NCBI RefSeq assembly: GCF_050231725.1
Contig: NZ_CP077172.1
Location: forward strand, 1,302,001-1,366,000
DNA length: 64,000 nucleotides
From: Fusobacterium nucleatum_L
GTDB taxonomy: Bacteria > Fusobacteriota > Fusobacteriia > Fusobacteriales > Fusobacteriaceae
Direction of reading: 5' to 3'
The position numbers were made by a program, and so were the translations under genes. Within the stretch, counting starts at the first letter, position 1; each line of letters opens with the position of its first letter. Below, piece by piece: positions 25,069 through 32,615 of this stretch. Under the pieces are notes generated by a model that had not been told where the DNA came from, made no database searches, and was given only the letters and a program-made list of their open reading frames with translations.

Positions 25069-27504
25069 ATGAAAAAAGTTCTTATAGTTGGTGGAGTTGC
25101 AGGAGGAGCTTCTACTGCTGCAAGACTTAGAAGATTAAATGAAAATTTAGAAATAATTATGTTTGAAAGAGGGGAATATGTATCTTTTGCTAATTGTGGA
25201 TTACCTTATCATATAGGTGGTGTAATAGAAAATAGAGAAAGTCTTTTAGTTCAAACCCCTGAAAGTCTTAATGCTAGATTTAATTTAGATGTAAGAATAA
25301 ATAGTGAGGTAGTTGAAGTTAGTGGAAAAGATAAAAAAGTGAAAGTTAAAACTAAAAATGGAGAAGAATACGAAGAAAATTTTGATTTTTTAGTTTTAGC
25401 TCCTGGGGCAAAACCAATTTTTCCAGCTATAAAGGGAATAGAAAATAAAAAAATATTTGCATTAAGAAATATAAATGATATGGATAAGATAAAATCTGAA
25501 ATTAAAAATAATGCTGTAAAAAAAGCAGTAGTTGTTGGTGGAGGTTATGTAGGAGTCGAAACTGCTGAGAATTTAAAACATTTAGGAATAGATACAAGTT
25601 TAATTGAAGCAGCACCTCATATTTTGGCTCCATTTGACAGTGAGATTTCAAATATTTTAGAATATGAACTTGTAAATAATGGAATTAACCTTTTAACATC
25701 AGAAAAAGTAGTTGAATTTCAAGAAAATGGGAATGAAGTCACTATTAAACTTGAAAGTGGGAAAACTGTTATAACAGATATGGTAATATTGTCAATAGGA
25801 GTTAGTCCAGATACTAAGTTTTTACAAAATTCAGGAGTTAATTTAGGGGAAAGAGGACATATACTTGTCAATGAAAATTTAGAAACTAATATAGATGGAG
25901 TGTATGCCTTAGGAGATAGTATTCTTGTTAAAAATTATATAACAAACGAAGATTGTGCAATTCCACTTGCAGGACCTGCTAATAGACAGGGAAGAATAGT
26001 AGCAGGAAATATAATGGGAAGAAATGAAAAATATAAAGGAAGTTTGGGAACGGCAATTATCAAAATATTTGAATTGACAGGTGCTTCAACTGGATTAAAT
26101 GAAAGAGCTTTAAAACAATCAAATATATCTTATGAAAAAATATATTTACACCCAAATAACCATGTAGCCTATTATCCAGGAGCAACACCTATAACTATAA
26201 AGGTACTTTATAATAAGGAAAATAGAGAAATATTAGGTGCTCAAGCTGTCGGAATAAGTGGAGTGGATAAGTTTATAGATGTTATAGCAACAAGTATAAA
26301 ATTTAGAGCTACAATAAATGACTTAGCTGAATTGGAACTTGCTTATGCTCCAGCTTTTCTATCAGCAAAATCACCTGCTAATATGGCTGGTTTCATTGGA
26401 CAAAATATAGAAGATGCTTTATTAGAACAAGTATTTATTGAGGATTTAGAAAAGTATAATGAAAAAGAAACTATAATTTTAGATGTGAGAGAAGAATTAG
26501 AATTAATAAGTGGAAGCTTTAAAAATAGTATCAATATTCCTTTAAGTGAGCTTAGAAAAAGATATACTGAACTTCCAAAGGATAAAGAAATTTGGACATA
26601 TTGTGCTGTTGGATTGAGAGGATATATAGCAGCAAGATTTTTAAGTCAAAATGGATATAAAGTAAAAAATATAGCTGGTGGAATAAAAATTGAAGAAAAA
26701 GTGCTTGTTAAAACACAGGCCGAAGAAAATCCTTTAAATAAGGAAACTATTGATTTTAAAGTTGAAAAAGAAGAAGACTATTTAGATTTATCAGGACTTT
26801 CTTGTCCAGGGCCATTGGTAAAAATAAAAGAAAAAATTGATAAATTAGGAGAAAGTGAAAAATTAAAAGTAAAAGTATCAGACCCAGGTTTCTATAATGA
26901 TATTCAAGCTTGGAGTAAAGTTACAAAAAATTCTCTTTTATCTTTGAATAAAAAAGATGGAATAATCTATGCTACTTTACAAAAAGGACAGTCTTCAAAA
27001 TCTGTTGTAAAAGAACAAGAAAATGTAATAATTGAAGATAATTCAAATATGACAATGGTAGTTTTTAGTGGAGATTTAGATAAGGCAATAGCAGCCTTTA
27101 TAATAGCTAATGGAGCTCTTACTATGGGTAAAAAAGTAACAATGTTTTTTACTTTCTGGGGCTTATCTATTTTAAAGAAAAAGAATTTAGCTAAAAAAAG
27201 TTTTATTGAAAAAATGTTTGCTATGATGTTACCTAAAAATAGCCAAGATTTACCAGTATCAAAGATGAATTTCTTTGGAATTGGCGCTAAGATGATAAGA
27301 AGCGTTATGAAGAAAAAGAATATTATGTCTTTGGAAGAATTGATTAAAAAAGCTAAAGATGCAGGAGTAAATATTACTGCTTGTACTATGTCTATGGATG
27401 TTATGGGTATAAGTGAAGAAGAATTAATAGATGGTATAAATTATGGTGGAGTGGGGCAATATTTAGGAGAAGCTGAAAAATCAAATAATAATTTATTTAT
27501 TTAA
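25069..27504 (+). CDS. Four-domain CoA-disulfide reductase (NADH oxidase-like, rhodanese, TusA, DsrE)
   Basis: An 811-residue fusion. Residues 1-445 form an FAD/NAD(P)H disulfide reductase (VGGVAGGASTAARLRR FAD site; redox Cys in FANCGLPYHIGG; VVGGGYVGVETAE for NAD). About 450-550 is a rhodanese domain with active Cys in YCAVGLRGY. About 565-640 is a TusA/SirA domain (LSGLSCPGPLVKIK). About 655-811 is a DsrE-like domain (VVFSGDLDKAIAAFIIANGA; CTMSMDVMGI). The array suggests reduction of CoA or other low-molecular-weight disulfides or polysulfides with relay of persulfide sulfur. It is under a divergent promoter next to an HxlR regulator. AAAAGGAGG precedes the ATG. Confidence 0.9.
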   Translation: MKKVLIVGGVAGGASTAARLRRLNENLEIIMFERGEYVSFANCGLPYHIGGVIENRESLLVQTPESLNARFNLDVRINSEVVEVSGKDKKVKVKTKNGEEYEENFDFLVLAPGAKPIFPAIKGIENKKIFALRNINDMDKIKSEIKNNAVKKAVVVGGGYVGVETAENLKHLGIDTSLIEAAPHILAPFDSEISNILEYELVNNGINLLTSEKVVEFQENGNEVTIKLESGKTVITDMVILSIGVSPDTKFLQNSGVNLGERGHILVNENLETNIDGVYALGDSILVKNYITNEDCAIPLAGPANRQGRIVAGNIMGRNEKYKGSLGTAIIKIFELTGASTGLNERALKQSNISYEKIYLHPNNHVAYYPGATPITIKVLYNKENREILGAQAVGISGVDKFIDVIATSIKFRATINDLAELELAYAPAFLSAKSPANMAGFIGQNIEDALLEQVFIEDLEKYNEKETIILDVREELELISGSFKNSINIPLSELRKRYTELPKDKEIWTYCAVGLRGYIAARFLSQNGYKVKNIAGGIKIEEKVLVKTQAEENPLNKETIDFKVEKEEDYLDLSGLSCPGPLVKIKEKIDKLGESEKLKVKVSDPGFYNDIQAWSKVTKNSLLSLNKKDGIIYATLQKGQSSKSVVKEQENVIIEDNSNMTMVVFSGDLDKAIAAFIIANGALTMGKKVTMFFTFWGLSILKKKNLAKKSFIEKMFAMMLPKNSQDLPVSKMNFFGIGAKMIRSVMKKKNIMSLEELIKKAKDAGVNITACTMSMDVMGISEEELIDGINYGGVGQYLGEAEKSNNNLFI

Positions 27505-27515
27505 TATTAAAAAAG

Positions 27516-27568
27516 GAACTGTTACAAACTTATAAATGAAGTAAGTTAATTTGTAACAGTTCTTTTAT
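27516..27568 (+). terminator. Rho-independent terminator
   Basis: Perfect 13-bp arms GAACTGTTACAAA (27516-27528) and TTTGTAACAGTTC (27550-27562), then TTTTATTTTT. It ends the CoA-disulfide reductase transcript. Confidence 0.8.
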
Positions 27569-27632
27569 TTTTAGTTGCTATAAAAAAAAGAAAATGTTAT
27601 CATTAATATTATTAAAAAATAAAGGTGATAAA

Positions 27633-28118
27633 ATGAGAGAAAATTATATAAATTGGGATAGTTATTTTATGGGAGTAGCTCTTTTATCTTCTATGAGAAG
27701 TAAAGACCCTAATACACAAGTTGGGGCTTGTATAGTAAATGAAGACAAAAGAATAGTTGGGGTTGGCTATAATGGCTTACCAAAAGGCTGTGATGATAAA
27801 GAATTTCCTTGGGAAAGAGATGGAGAATTTTTAAATACAAAATATCCTTATGTTTGCCATGCAGAATTAAATGCTATATTAAATAGTATAAAATCTTTAA
27901 AAGATTGTACTATTTATGTTGCACTTTTTCCTTGTCATGAATGCACTAAGGCAATTATCCAAAGTGGAATAAAAGAAATTGTGTTCCTATCTGATAAATA
28001 CACAGATACAGATTCTAATAGAGCTTCAAAAAAGATGTTAGATTCAGCAGGTGTAAAATATAGAAGGTTTGAACCAAATATAGAAAAATTAGAGATAAAT
28101 TTTAAAAGTATTGAATAG
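27633..28118 (+). CDS. Deoxycytidylate (dCMP) deaminase
   Basis: A 161-residue zinc deaminase, ComEB-like, converting dCMP to dUMP for thymidylate synthesis. Zinc and catalytic residues are in CHAELNAIL (His and Glu) and PCHECTKAIIQSG (Cys pair). The nucleotide-binding SKDPNTQVGACIV is also present. A frame extends upstream to 27594, but ATG 27633 follows AAAGGTG and begins at the conserved RENYINWDSYFM. It lies 9 bases before the Crp/Fnr gene. Confidence 0.93.
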   Translation: MRENYINWDSYFMGVALLSSMRSKDPNTQVGACIVNEDKRIVGVGYNGLPKGCDDKEFPWERDGEFLNTKYPYVCHAELNAILNSIKSLKDCTIYVALFPCHECTKAIIQSGIKEIVFLSDKYTDTDSNRASKKMLDSAGVKYRRFEPNIEKLEINFKSIE

Positions 28119-28127
28119 AGGAATAAA

Positions 28128-28781
28128 ATGATTAAAACTTTAAAAGAAACTGTTGTTTTTAATAATTTAAAGGAAGAAACAATAAAGGACATTTTAAGAA
28201 AGGTAAAGTATGAAATAAAAAAATATTCTCCTAATGAATCGATAGCTTTTAGAGGAGATAAAGTAAAAGGGCTTTATATAATATTAAAAGGTACTTTAAT
28301 AACTGAAATGCTTACAGAGGAAGGGAATATTATAAAAATTGAAGAATTAGTTCCAAGCAGTGTAATAGCTTCAGCTTTTATATTTGGAAAAAATAATAGT
28401 TTTCCTGTTGATTTAATTACAAAAAATGAAGTAGAGATACTTTTTGTGGAGAGAAAAGAATTCTTAAAATTATTATTTTCAGATGAGAAAATTTTAGAGA
28501 ATTTCTTAAATGAAGTTTCAAATAAAACCCAACTTTTAACAACTAAGATTTGGAATAGTTTTAATAATAAAACTATAAAGAAAAAATTCTGTGACTATGT
28601 TAAGAAAAATCAAAAAAATAATTTATTTTCTATAGAGAATTTAGGAGCATTAGCAGAGTTTTTTGGAGTGGAAAGACCTTCTCTTTCAAGAGTTTTAAGT
28701 GAATTGGTAAAAGATGAAAAATTAGAAAGAATAGCTAGAAATAAATATAAGATATTAGATAAAGAACTTTTTGAAATTTAA
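28128..28781 (+). CDS. Crp/Fnr family transcriptional regulator
   Basis: A 217-residue regulator. The N-terminal cyclic-nucleotide-binding-like barrel (about residues 20-120) contains FRGDKVKGLYIILKGTL. The C-terminal winged helix (about 165-212) contains LAEFFGVERPSLSRVLSELV. There is no FNR-type N-terminal cysteine cluster, so an iron-sulfur O2 sensor is unlikely; the ligand is unknown. It is probably co-transcribed with dCMP deaminase. Confidence 0.9.
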   Translation: MIKTLKETVVFNNLKEETIKDILRKVKYEIKKYSPNESIAFRGDKVKGLYIILKGTLITEMLTEEGNIIKIEELVPSSVIASAFIFGKNNSFPVDLITKNEVEILFVERKEFLKLLFSDEKILENFLNEVSNKTQLLTTKIWNSFNNKTIKKKFCDYVKKNQKNNLFSIENLGALAEFFGVERPSLSRVLSELVKDEKLERIARNKYKILDKELFEI

Positions 28782-28790
28782 AGTAGAATT

Positions 28791-28822
28791 AAAATGGAGC
28801 TATGAAACTTCATTTTTTTTGT
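28791..28822 (+). terminator. Probable terminator after the Crp/Fnr gene
   Basis: AATGGAG and CTTCATT form an imperfect short stem followed by a run of eight T and then GT. The stem is weak, but the T run and placement support termination. Confidence 0.45.
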
Positions 28823-28887
28823 AAAATAAACCACTTGTTATGTGAGTAGTTCAGAAAAGCTAGAAGACTACCAAGCGATATTAGTTC

Positions 28888-28983
28888 TCCTTTGATATAA
28901 TAAAGAAAGTTTGCCAAAACCAACTAAAAAAAATATCAAAGGAGGTCCTTATGGACAAAAATAGTTTAGCATATAAAAAGTAG
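28888..28983 (+). mobile_element. IS200/IS605 5' remnant with truncated tnpA start
   Basis: The inverted pair TCCTTTGATA (28888-28897) and TATCAAAGGA (28934-28943) buries the GGAGG ribosome site. It precedes ATG 28951 encoding MDKNSLAYKK and a stop at 28981-28983. IS200-type TnpA proteins of fusobacteria and clostridia begin MDKNSLAHTKW, and IS200 is known for a hairpin that sequesters the tnpA ribosome site. Only this 5' end remains; the catalytic HUH region is gone. Confidence 0.7.
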
Positions 28984-29039
28984 AAAAATAGTCTTGAAAA
29001 TGCTATAATATTGCTAAATATTTTGAAAGAGGCATCAAT

Positions 29040-29444
29040 ATGATACACAAAGATATAAGAAGAGAATGTGAAGAATTATGGGCAAAAAATAAATATTTTG
29101 TACTAAGTAAATCGCATAAAACATATCTGGAGATAAGAGGGTACTTGAAAGGAACAGAATTGGATGTTTTATGGCTAAATAAAAAAATACAAGAAACAAG
29201 AGATATGAAGGAGAATAAAAAAGATTTTAGTAATGCTGTTTTTCACATATGGGGATATTTCAAAAAAGATGCTAGTACAATAGAAAAACAGGTATTATTT
29301 GATATATTAAATAAATATATGGAAGGTGAAAATAATCAGAAGGTTGTAATTGAATGTATTAACATTTTACTAAAGAAATACCCTAATGAATATTTAGAAA
29401 AATCAACCTTGTTAACAGGAGAACAATATGAGACTATGGCATGA
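29040..29444 (+). CDS. DUF1722 (YbgA-type) protein, stand-alone
   Basis: A 134-residue protein resembling the DUF1722 domain: VLSKSHKTYLEIRGYLKG, then NAVFHIWGYFKKDAST and a C-terminal LLKKYPNEYLEKS/TGEQYE pattern. In many bacteria this domain is fused to DUF523; here it stands alone. E. coli ybgA lies beside the photolyase gene phr. Here the gene overlaps a UV-endonuclease-type gene by 17 bases, again hinting at a DNA-repair link. The biochemical role is unknown. GAAAGAGG precedes the start. Confidence 0.72.
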   Translation: MIHKDIRRECEELWAKNKYFVLSKSHKTYLEIRGYLKGTELDVLWLNKKIQETRDMKENKKDFSNAVFHIWGYFKKDASTIEKQVLFDILNKYMEGENNQKVVIECINILLKKYPNEYLEKSTLLTGEQYETMA

Positions 29445-29796
29445 AAACCTTATCCACTTATTGCCCAAAAATCAGCTTCTTGGACAACATAGGGAATGTT
29501 GTGCCCTGAGGGGCAATGGATGGAAAAAGAAACATAAAACTGTGGACTATGTGTTTACATATTCCCCGTATCATCTTTTTATTTACCATGTATTGGTTAT
29601 GGAGGAGATGGAAAAAAGAGGATATAATGTTTCTGCAGAATGGAAAGATAAAAATTATAGAGGAAGGACAGCAGAAAAGTACGATAATCTCAAAGAGGAA
29701 ATTATAGGCAGTCCAATTTACAAAGAGCATAATATTGAATATCTGGCTGATTGCATAGAAAATTTAAGAAATAAAGGTATACATTTAAAAGTATAG
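29428..29796 (+). CDS. Pyrimidine-dimer DNA glycosylase / endonuclease V family protein
   Basis: A 122-residue protein like the TIGR02328 group related to T4 endonuclease V. The opening MRLWHENLIHLLP and LLGQHRECCALRGNGW are characteristic. Arg22-Glu23 sits at the same numbering as the catalytic Arg22-Glu23 of T4 endonuclease V, whose N-terminal amine also attacks the lesion. The enzyme would cut the glycosyl bond at UV pyrimidine dimers. It overlaps the DUF1722 gene. Both genes lie between an IS200-like 5' end and a hairpin resembling an IS605-type 3' end. Confidence 0.82.
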   Translation: MRLWHENLIHLLPKNQLLGQHRECCALRGNGWKKKHKTVDYVFTYSPYHLFIYHVLVMEEMEKRGYNVSAEWKDKNYRGRTAEKYDNLKEEIIGSPIYKEHNIEYLADCIENLRNKGIHLKV

Positions 29797-29883
29797 AAGT
29801 TATGGATGAGCAAAAATAAAAGAATATTTTGATATTCTCAATATAAAAAAGGAATGGAACAAGAGCTATTTTAATAAGCTGAA

Positions 29884-29940
29884 TGGGGCTACACACAAAA
29901 GATAAACTAAATTGTAGGGCTTTAGCCCCAAGCTTGTAAC
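29884..29940 (+). other. Nested hairpin, possible IS200/IS605 right end or terminator
   Basis: TGGGGCTA (29884-29891) pairs with TAGCCCCA (29933-29940), and an alternative tight hairpin GGGCT-TT-AGCCC spans 29927-29938. A smaller AGAATA/TATTCT stem is at 29821-29838. No T run follows on the plus strand, so a simple terminator is less likely. IS605-type right ends, including TnpB guide-RNA scaffolds, often finish with this kind of hairpin. Confidence 0.4.
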
Positions 29941-29946
29941 ATTACC

Positions 29947-30939
29947 TTATATTTTTAAATCTCCTACTTTTATATATCCTTTTTTCTTTAATACTTTATA
30001 AATAATAAAAGTTAAGATTGCTGGCAATATGAAATGTAAAATTATCATAGTTGGTAAATAAGACATTCCATTCACAGAAAATGAAGCAATTTGTCCAACA
30101 AGTCCACTTGTTCCCATACCAGAGGCAATACTATTTGAAGATAATTTAAAAACTGTTGTAGAAAGTACACCTAAAATAGCACTAGAAACTATTGGAGGTA
30201 TCCATATCATAGGATTTTTAATTATATTTGGAATTTGTATCATAGAAGTACCAAAACCTATTGAAAACACAGTCCCTAAATCATTATCATCATAAGACAT
30301 CACAGCGAAACCTATCATTTGACAACAACAACCAGTTAAAGAAGCACCTGCTGCAAGTCCACTTAATCCCAATGAAATTCCTATTGCAGCTGAACTTATA
30401 GGTAATGTTAAAATTACTCCCATAATAACAGACAGAGTAAGCCCCATTAAAATTGGTCTAAGCTCTGTTGTTTTATTTACGATAACTCCAATTTCTGTAA
30501 TTATAGCAGAAATATATGGGGCAAAAAATTTTCCTAATAAACAACCAAAGATTATAGTAGTCATTGGTAAAAGGATTATATCAAATTTTGTTTTTCCAGA
30601 TATTTTCTTTGAGATAAGTAAGCCAAAGATAACAGAAAAATATGCACCCATTGGTTCACCAATTTTTAAAATAGCTTGTCCATCTATAAAATTAATACTT
30701 CCAGCACCGTACATTCCTGTTATAGCAGAAGATATCAATATCAAAGAAGGAGATTCTAAAGCATAAGCAACTCCAACCCCTATACCTGCTCCCATTAAAA
30801 GTTGTGAAAATCCTCCTAAATATATTAGAAATTCTATATTAAAAAGAGTTCCTATCTGTTTTAAAATAAGTCCAACTATCAATGATGAAAATAAACCAAA
30901 TGCCATACCATTTAAACTTTTGATAAAAAAATTTTTCAT
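29947..30939 (-). CDS. PTS IIC-like membrane protein, PfoR type
   Basis: A 330-residue polytopic protein of the PTS_EIIC_2/PfoR group. About nine hydrophobic segments are seen, with small-residue loops such as GGFSQLLMGAGIGVGVAYAL, GLAAGASLTGCCCQMIGFA and GMGTSGLVGQI. PfoR was named as a putative regulator of perfringolysin O, but its fold is that of a transporter; sugar specificity is unknown and no IIA or IIB gene is adjacent. AGAGGAG precedes the start on the minus strand. Confidence 0.8.
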   Translation of the reverse strand: MKNFFIKSLNGMAFGLFSSLIVGLILKQIGTLFNIEFLIYLGGFSQLLMGAGIGVGVAYALESPSLILISSAITGMYGAGSINFIDGQAILKIGEPMGAYFSVIFGLLISKKISGKTKFDIILLPMTTIIFGCLLGKFFAPYISAIITEIGVIVNKTTELRPILMGLTLSVIMGVILTLPISSAAIGISLGLSGLAAGASLTGCCCQMIGFAVMSYDDNDLGTVFSIGFGTSMIQIPNIIKNPMIWIPPIVSSAILGVLSTTVFKLSSNSIASGMGTSGLVGQIASFSVNGMSYLPTMIILHFILPAILTFIIYKVLKKKGYIKVGDLKI

Positions 30940-31159
30940 GATGTCTACTCCTCTAAGTATTTTAAAAATGAATATAAGATATTTATTTTTTATATAGTAT
31001 AACTATTGAAAAAAAAATTCAAGTATTATTAAAAAATATAAATAATGTACATTTATTATTTGTTTAAAAAAATATATAAAACTGTATAAAATTAAAGACT
31101 TTCTTTCTGAAAAGCTCTATTCTAGAACGAAAATAAATTATAAATGTTATAAAAAGATA

Positions 31160-31188
31160 TTGACTTATATATTGTTTGGATATATAAT
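31160..31188 (+). promoter_or_regulatory. Promoter of the DUF3798/ABC operon
   Basis: TTGACT (31160-31165), 17-base spacer and TATAAT (31183-31188), near consensus. A TTCTAGAA palindrome lies 25-30 bases upstream (about 31130) and could bind a regulator. The rest of the 30940-31251 gap is AT-rich with no visible gene. Confidence 0.7.
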
Positions 31189-31251
31189 AACACAAACAAA
31201 GTGAATAGACATACAGAAATACGATTTTTTAATTATTAGGAGGAGGTATGT

Positions 31252-32502
31252 ATGAAAATGAAAAGAATTTTATTTACTCTATTAGCAATATTTATGCTAG
31301 TAGTGGCCGTTGCTTGTGGAAAAAAGGAGGCACCTACTGAAGATGCTAATGCACAACAAGGAGTAGCAACAGAAGCGACACAAAATTATCATATAGGAAT
31401 TGTAACTACATCAGTTTCTCAATCAGAAGATAATTTCCGTGGAGCTGAGGCAGTATTAAAACAATATGGTGCAAGTAACGAAGGTGGAAAAATTACAGTA
31501 GTAACTGTTCCTGATAACTTCATGCAAGAACAAGAAACAACAATTTCTCAAATGGTTTCTCTTGCAGATGATCCAGAAATGAAAGCTATTGTAGTAGCTG
31601 AAGGAATACCAGGAACTTACCCTGCATTCAAAGCTATAAGAGAAAAAAGACCTGATATTTTACTATTTGTAAACAATACTCACGAAGATCCAGTACAAGT
31701 AAGTACAGTAGCAGATGTAGTTGTAAACTCAGACTCAGTTGCAAGAGGATACTTAATAGTGAAAACAGCTCATGATTTAGGTGCAACTAAGTTTATGCAC
31801 ATTTCATTCCCTAGACACTTAAGCTATGAAACAATTTCAAGAAGAAGAGCTATAATGGAACAAACAGCTAAAGATTTAGGAATGGAATACATTGAAATGT
31901 CAGCTCCAGATCCATTAAGTGATGTTGGAGTTCCAGGAGCACAACAATTTATCTTAGAACAAGTTCCTAACTGGATAGCTAAATATGGTAAGGATATAGC
32001 ATTCTTTGCAACAAATGATGCTCAAACTGAACCATTATTAAAACAAATAGCTGCTCATGGAGGATGTTTTATAGAAGCTGATTTACCATCTCCAACAATG
32101 GGATACCCAGGGGCATTAGGGATTGAATTTTCTGATGATGAAAAAGGAAATTGGCCAAAAATATTAGAAAAAGTTGAAAAATCAGTTGTAGAAGCTGGTG
32201 GTTCAGGAAGAATGGGAACATGGGCATATTCATATAATTTCTCTGGTATTGAAGGGCTTACAGATTTAGCAGTTAAATCTATTGAAGCTGGAGATAAAGA
32301 CTTTACATTAGATAAGGTTTTAGCATCTCTTGATACAGCAACGCCTGGTTCTAAATGGAATGGAAGTTTAATGAAGAATAATAATGGTATAGAAATACCT
32401 AACTCATTCTTCGTATACCAAGACACATATGTTTTTGGAAAAGGATATATGGGAGTTACTTCTGTTAAAGTTCCAGAAAAATATGGAAAAATTGGAAATT
32501 AA
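31252..32502 (+). CDS. DUF3798 lipoprotein, likely ABC substrate-binding protein
   Basis: A 416-residue lipoprotein. The signal peptide ends in a lipobox (LVVAVAC, lipidated Cys22). The rest looks like a type 1 periplasmic-binding fold (YHIGIVTTSVSQSEDNFRGAE; AIVVAEGIPGTYPAFKAI; FFATNDAQTEPLLKQIAAHG), assigned to DUF3798. It opens an operon with an RbsA-like ATPase and two permeases, so it most likely captures their substrate, perhaps a sugar or nucleoside. AGGAGGAGG precedes the ATG. Confidence 0.85.
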   Translation: MKMKRILFTLLAIFMLVVAVACGKKEAPTEDANAQQGVATEATQNYHIGIVTTSVSQSEDNFRGAEAVLKQYGASNEGGKITVVTVPDNFMQEQETTISQMVSLADDPEMKAIVVAEGIPGTYPAFKAIREKRPDILLFVNNTHEDPVQVSTVADVVVNSDSVARGYLIVKTAHDLGATKFMHISFPRHLSYETISRRRAIMEQTAKDLGMEYIEMSAPDPLSDVGVPGAQQFILEQVPNWIAKYGKDIAFFATNDAQTEPLLKQIAAHGGCFIEADLPSPTMGYPGALGIEFSDDEKGNWPKILEKVEKSVVEAGGSGRMGTWAYSYNFSGIEGLTDLAVKSIEAGDKDFTLDKVLASLDTATPGSKWNGSLMKNNNGIEIPNSFFVYQDTYVFGKGYMGVTSVKVPEKYGKIGN

Positions 32503-32528
32503 AAAATAAATAGAAATTAGGATAGTGT

Positions 32529-32562
32529 GGGGCTGGAGCTTTTATTTTTATGCGCCAGCTCC
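32529..32562 (+). terminator. Intercistronic hairpin (attenuator or mRNA stabiliser)
   Basis: GGGGCTGG (32529-32536) pairs with CCAGCTCC (32555-32562), one mismatch, with a weak T-rich tail. Hairpins here often allow more binding protein than ATPase to be made from one operon. Confidence 0.5.
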
Positions 32563-32615
32563 TTTATAATATAGTAGAAAAAAATATTTAATGTATGAAT
32601 AAGGGGGAAATAAAA

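Noticed and set aside
27516..27562. Hairpin resembling the IS1182 ends (GAACTGTTACAAA against GGGGCTGTTGCAAA) as a possible MITE
   Set aside because: The similarity is limited to a few bases, the arms form a normal terminator with a T run at a gene end, and no target duplication is visible.
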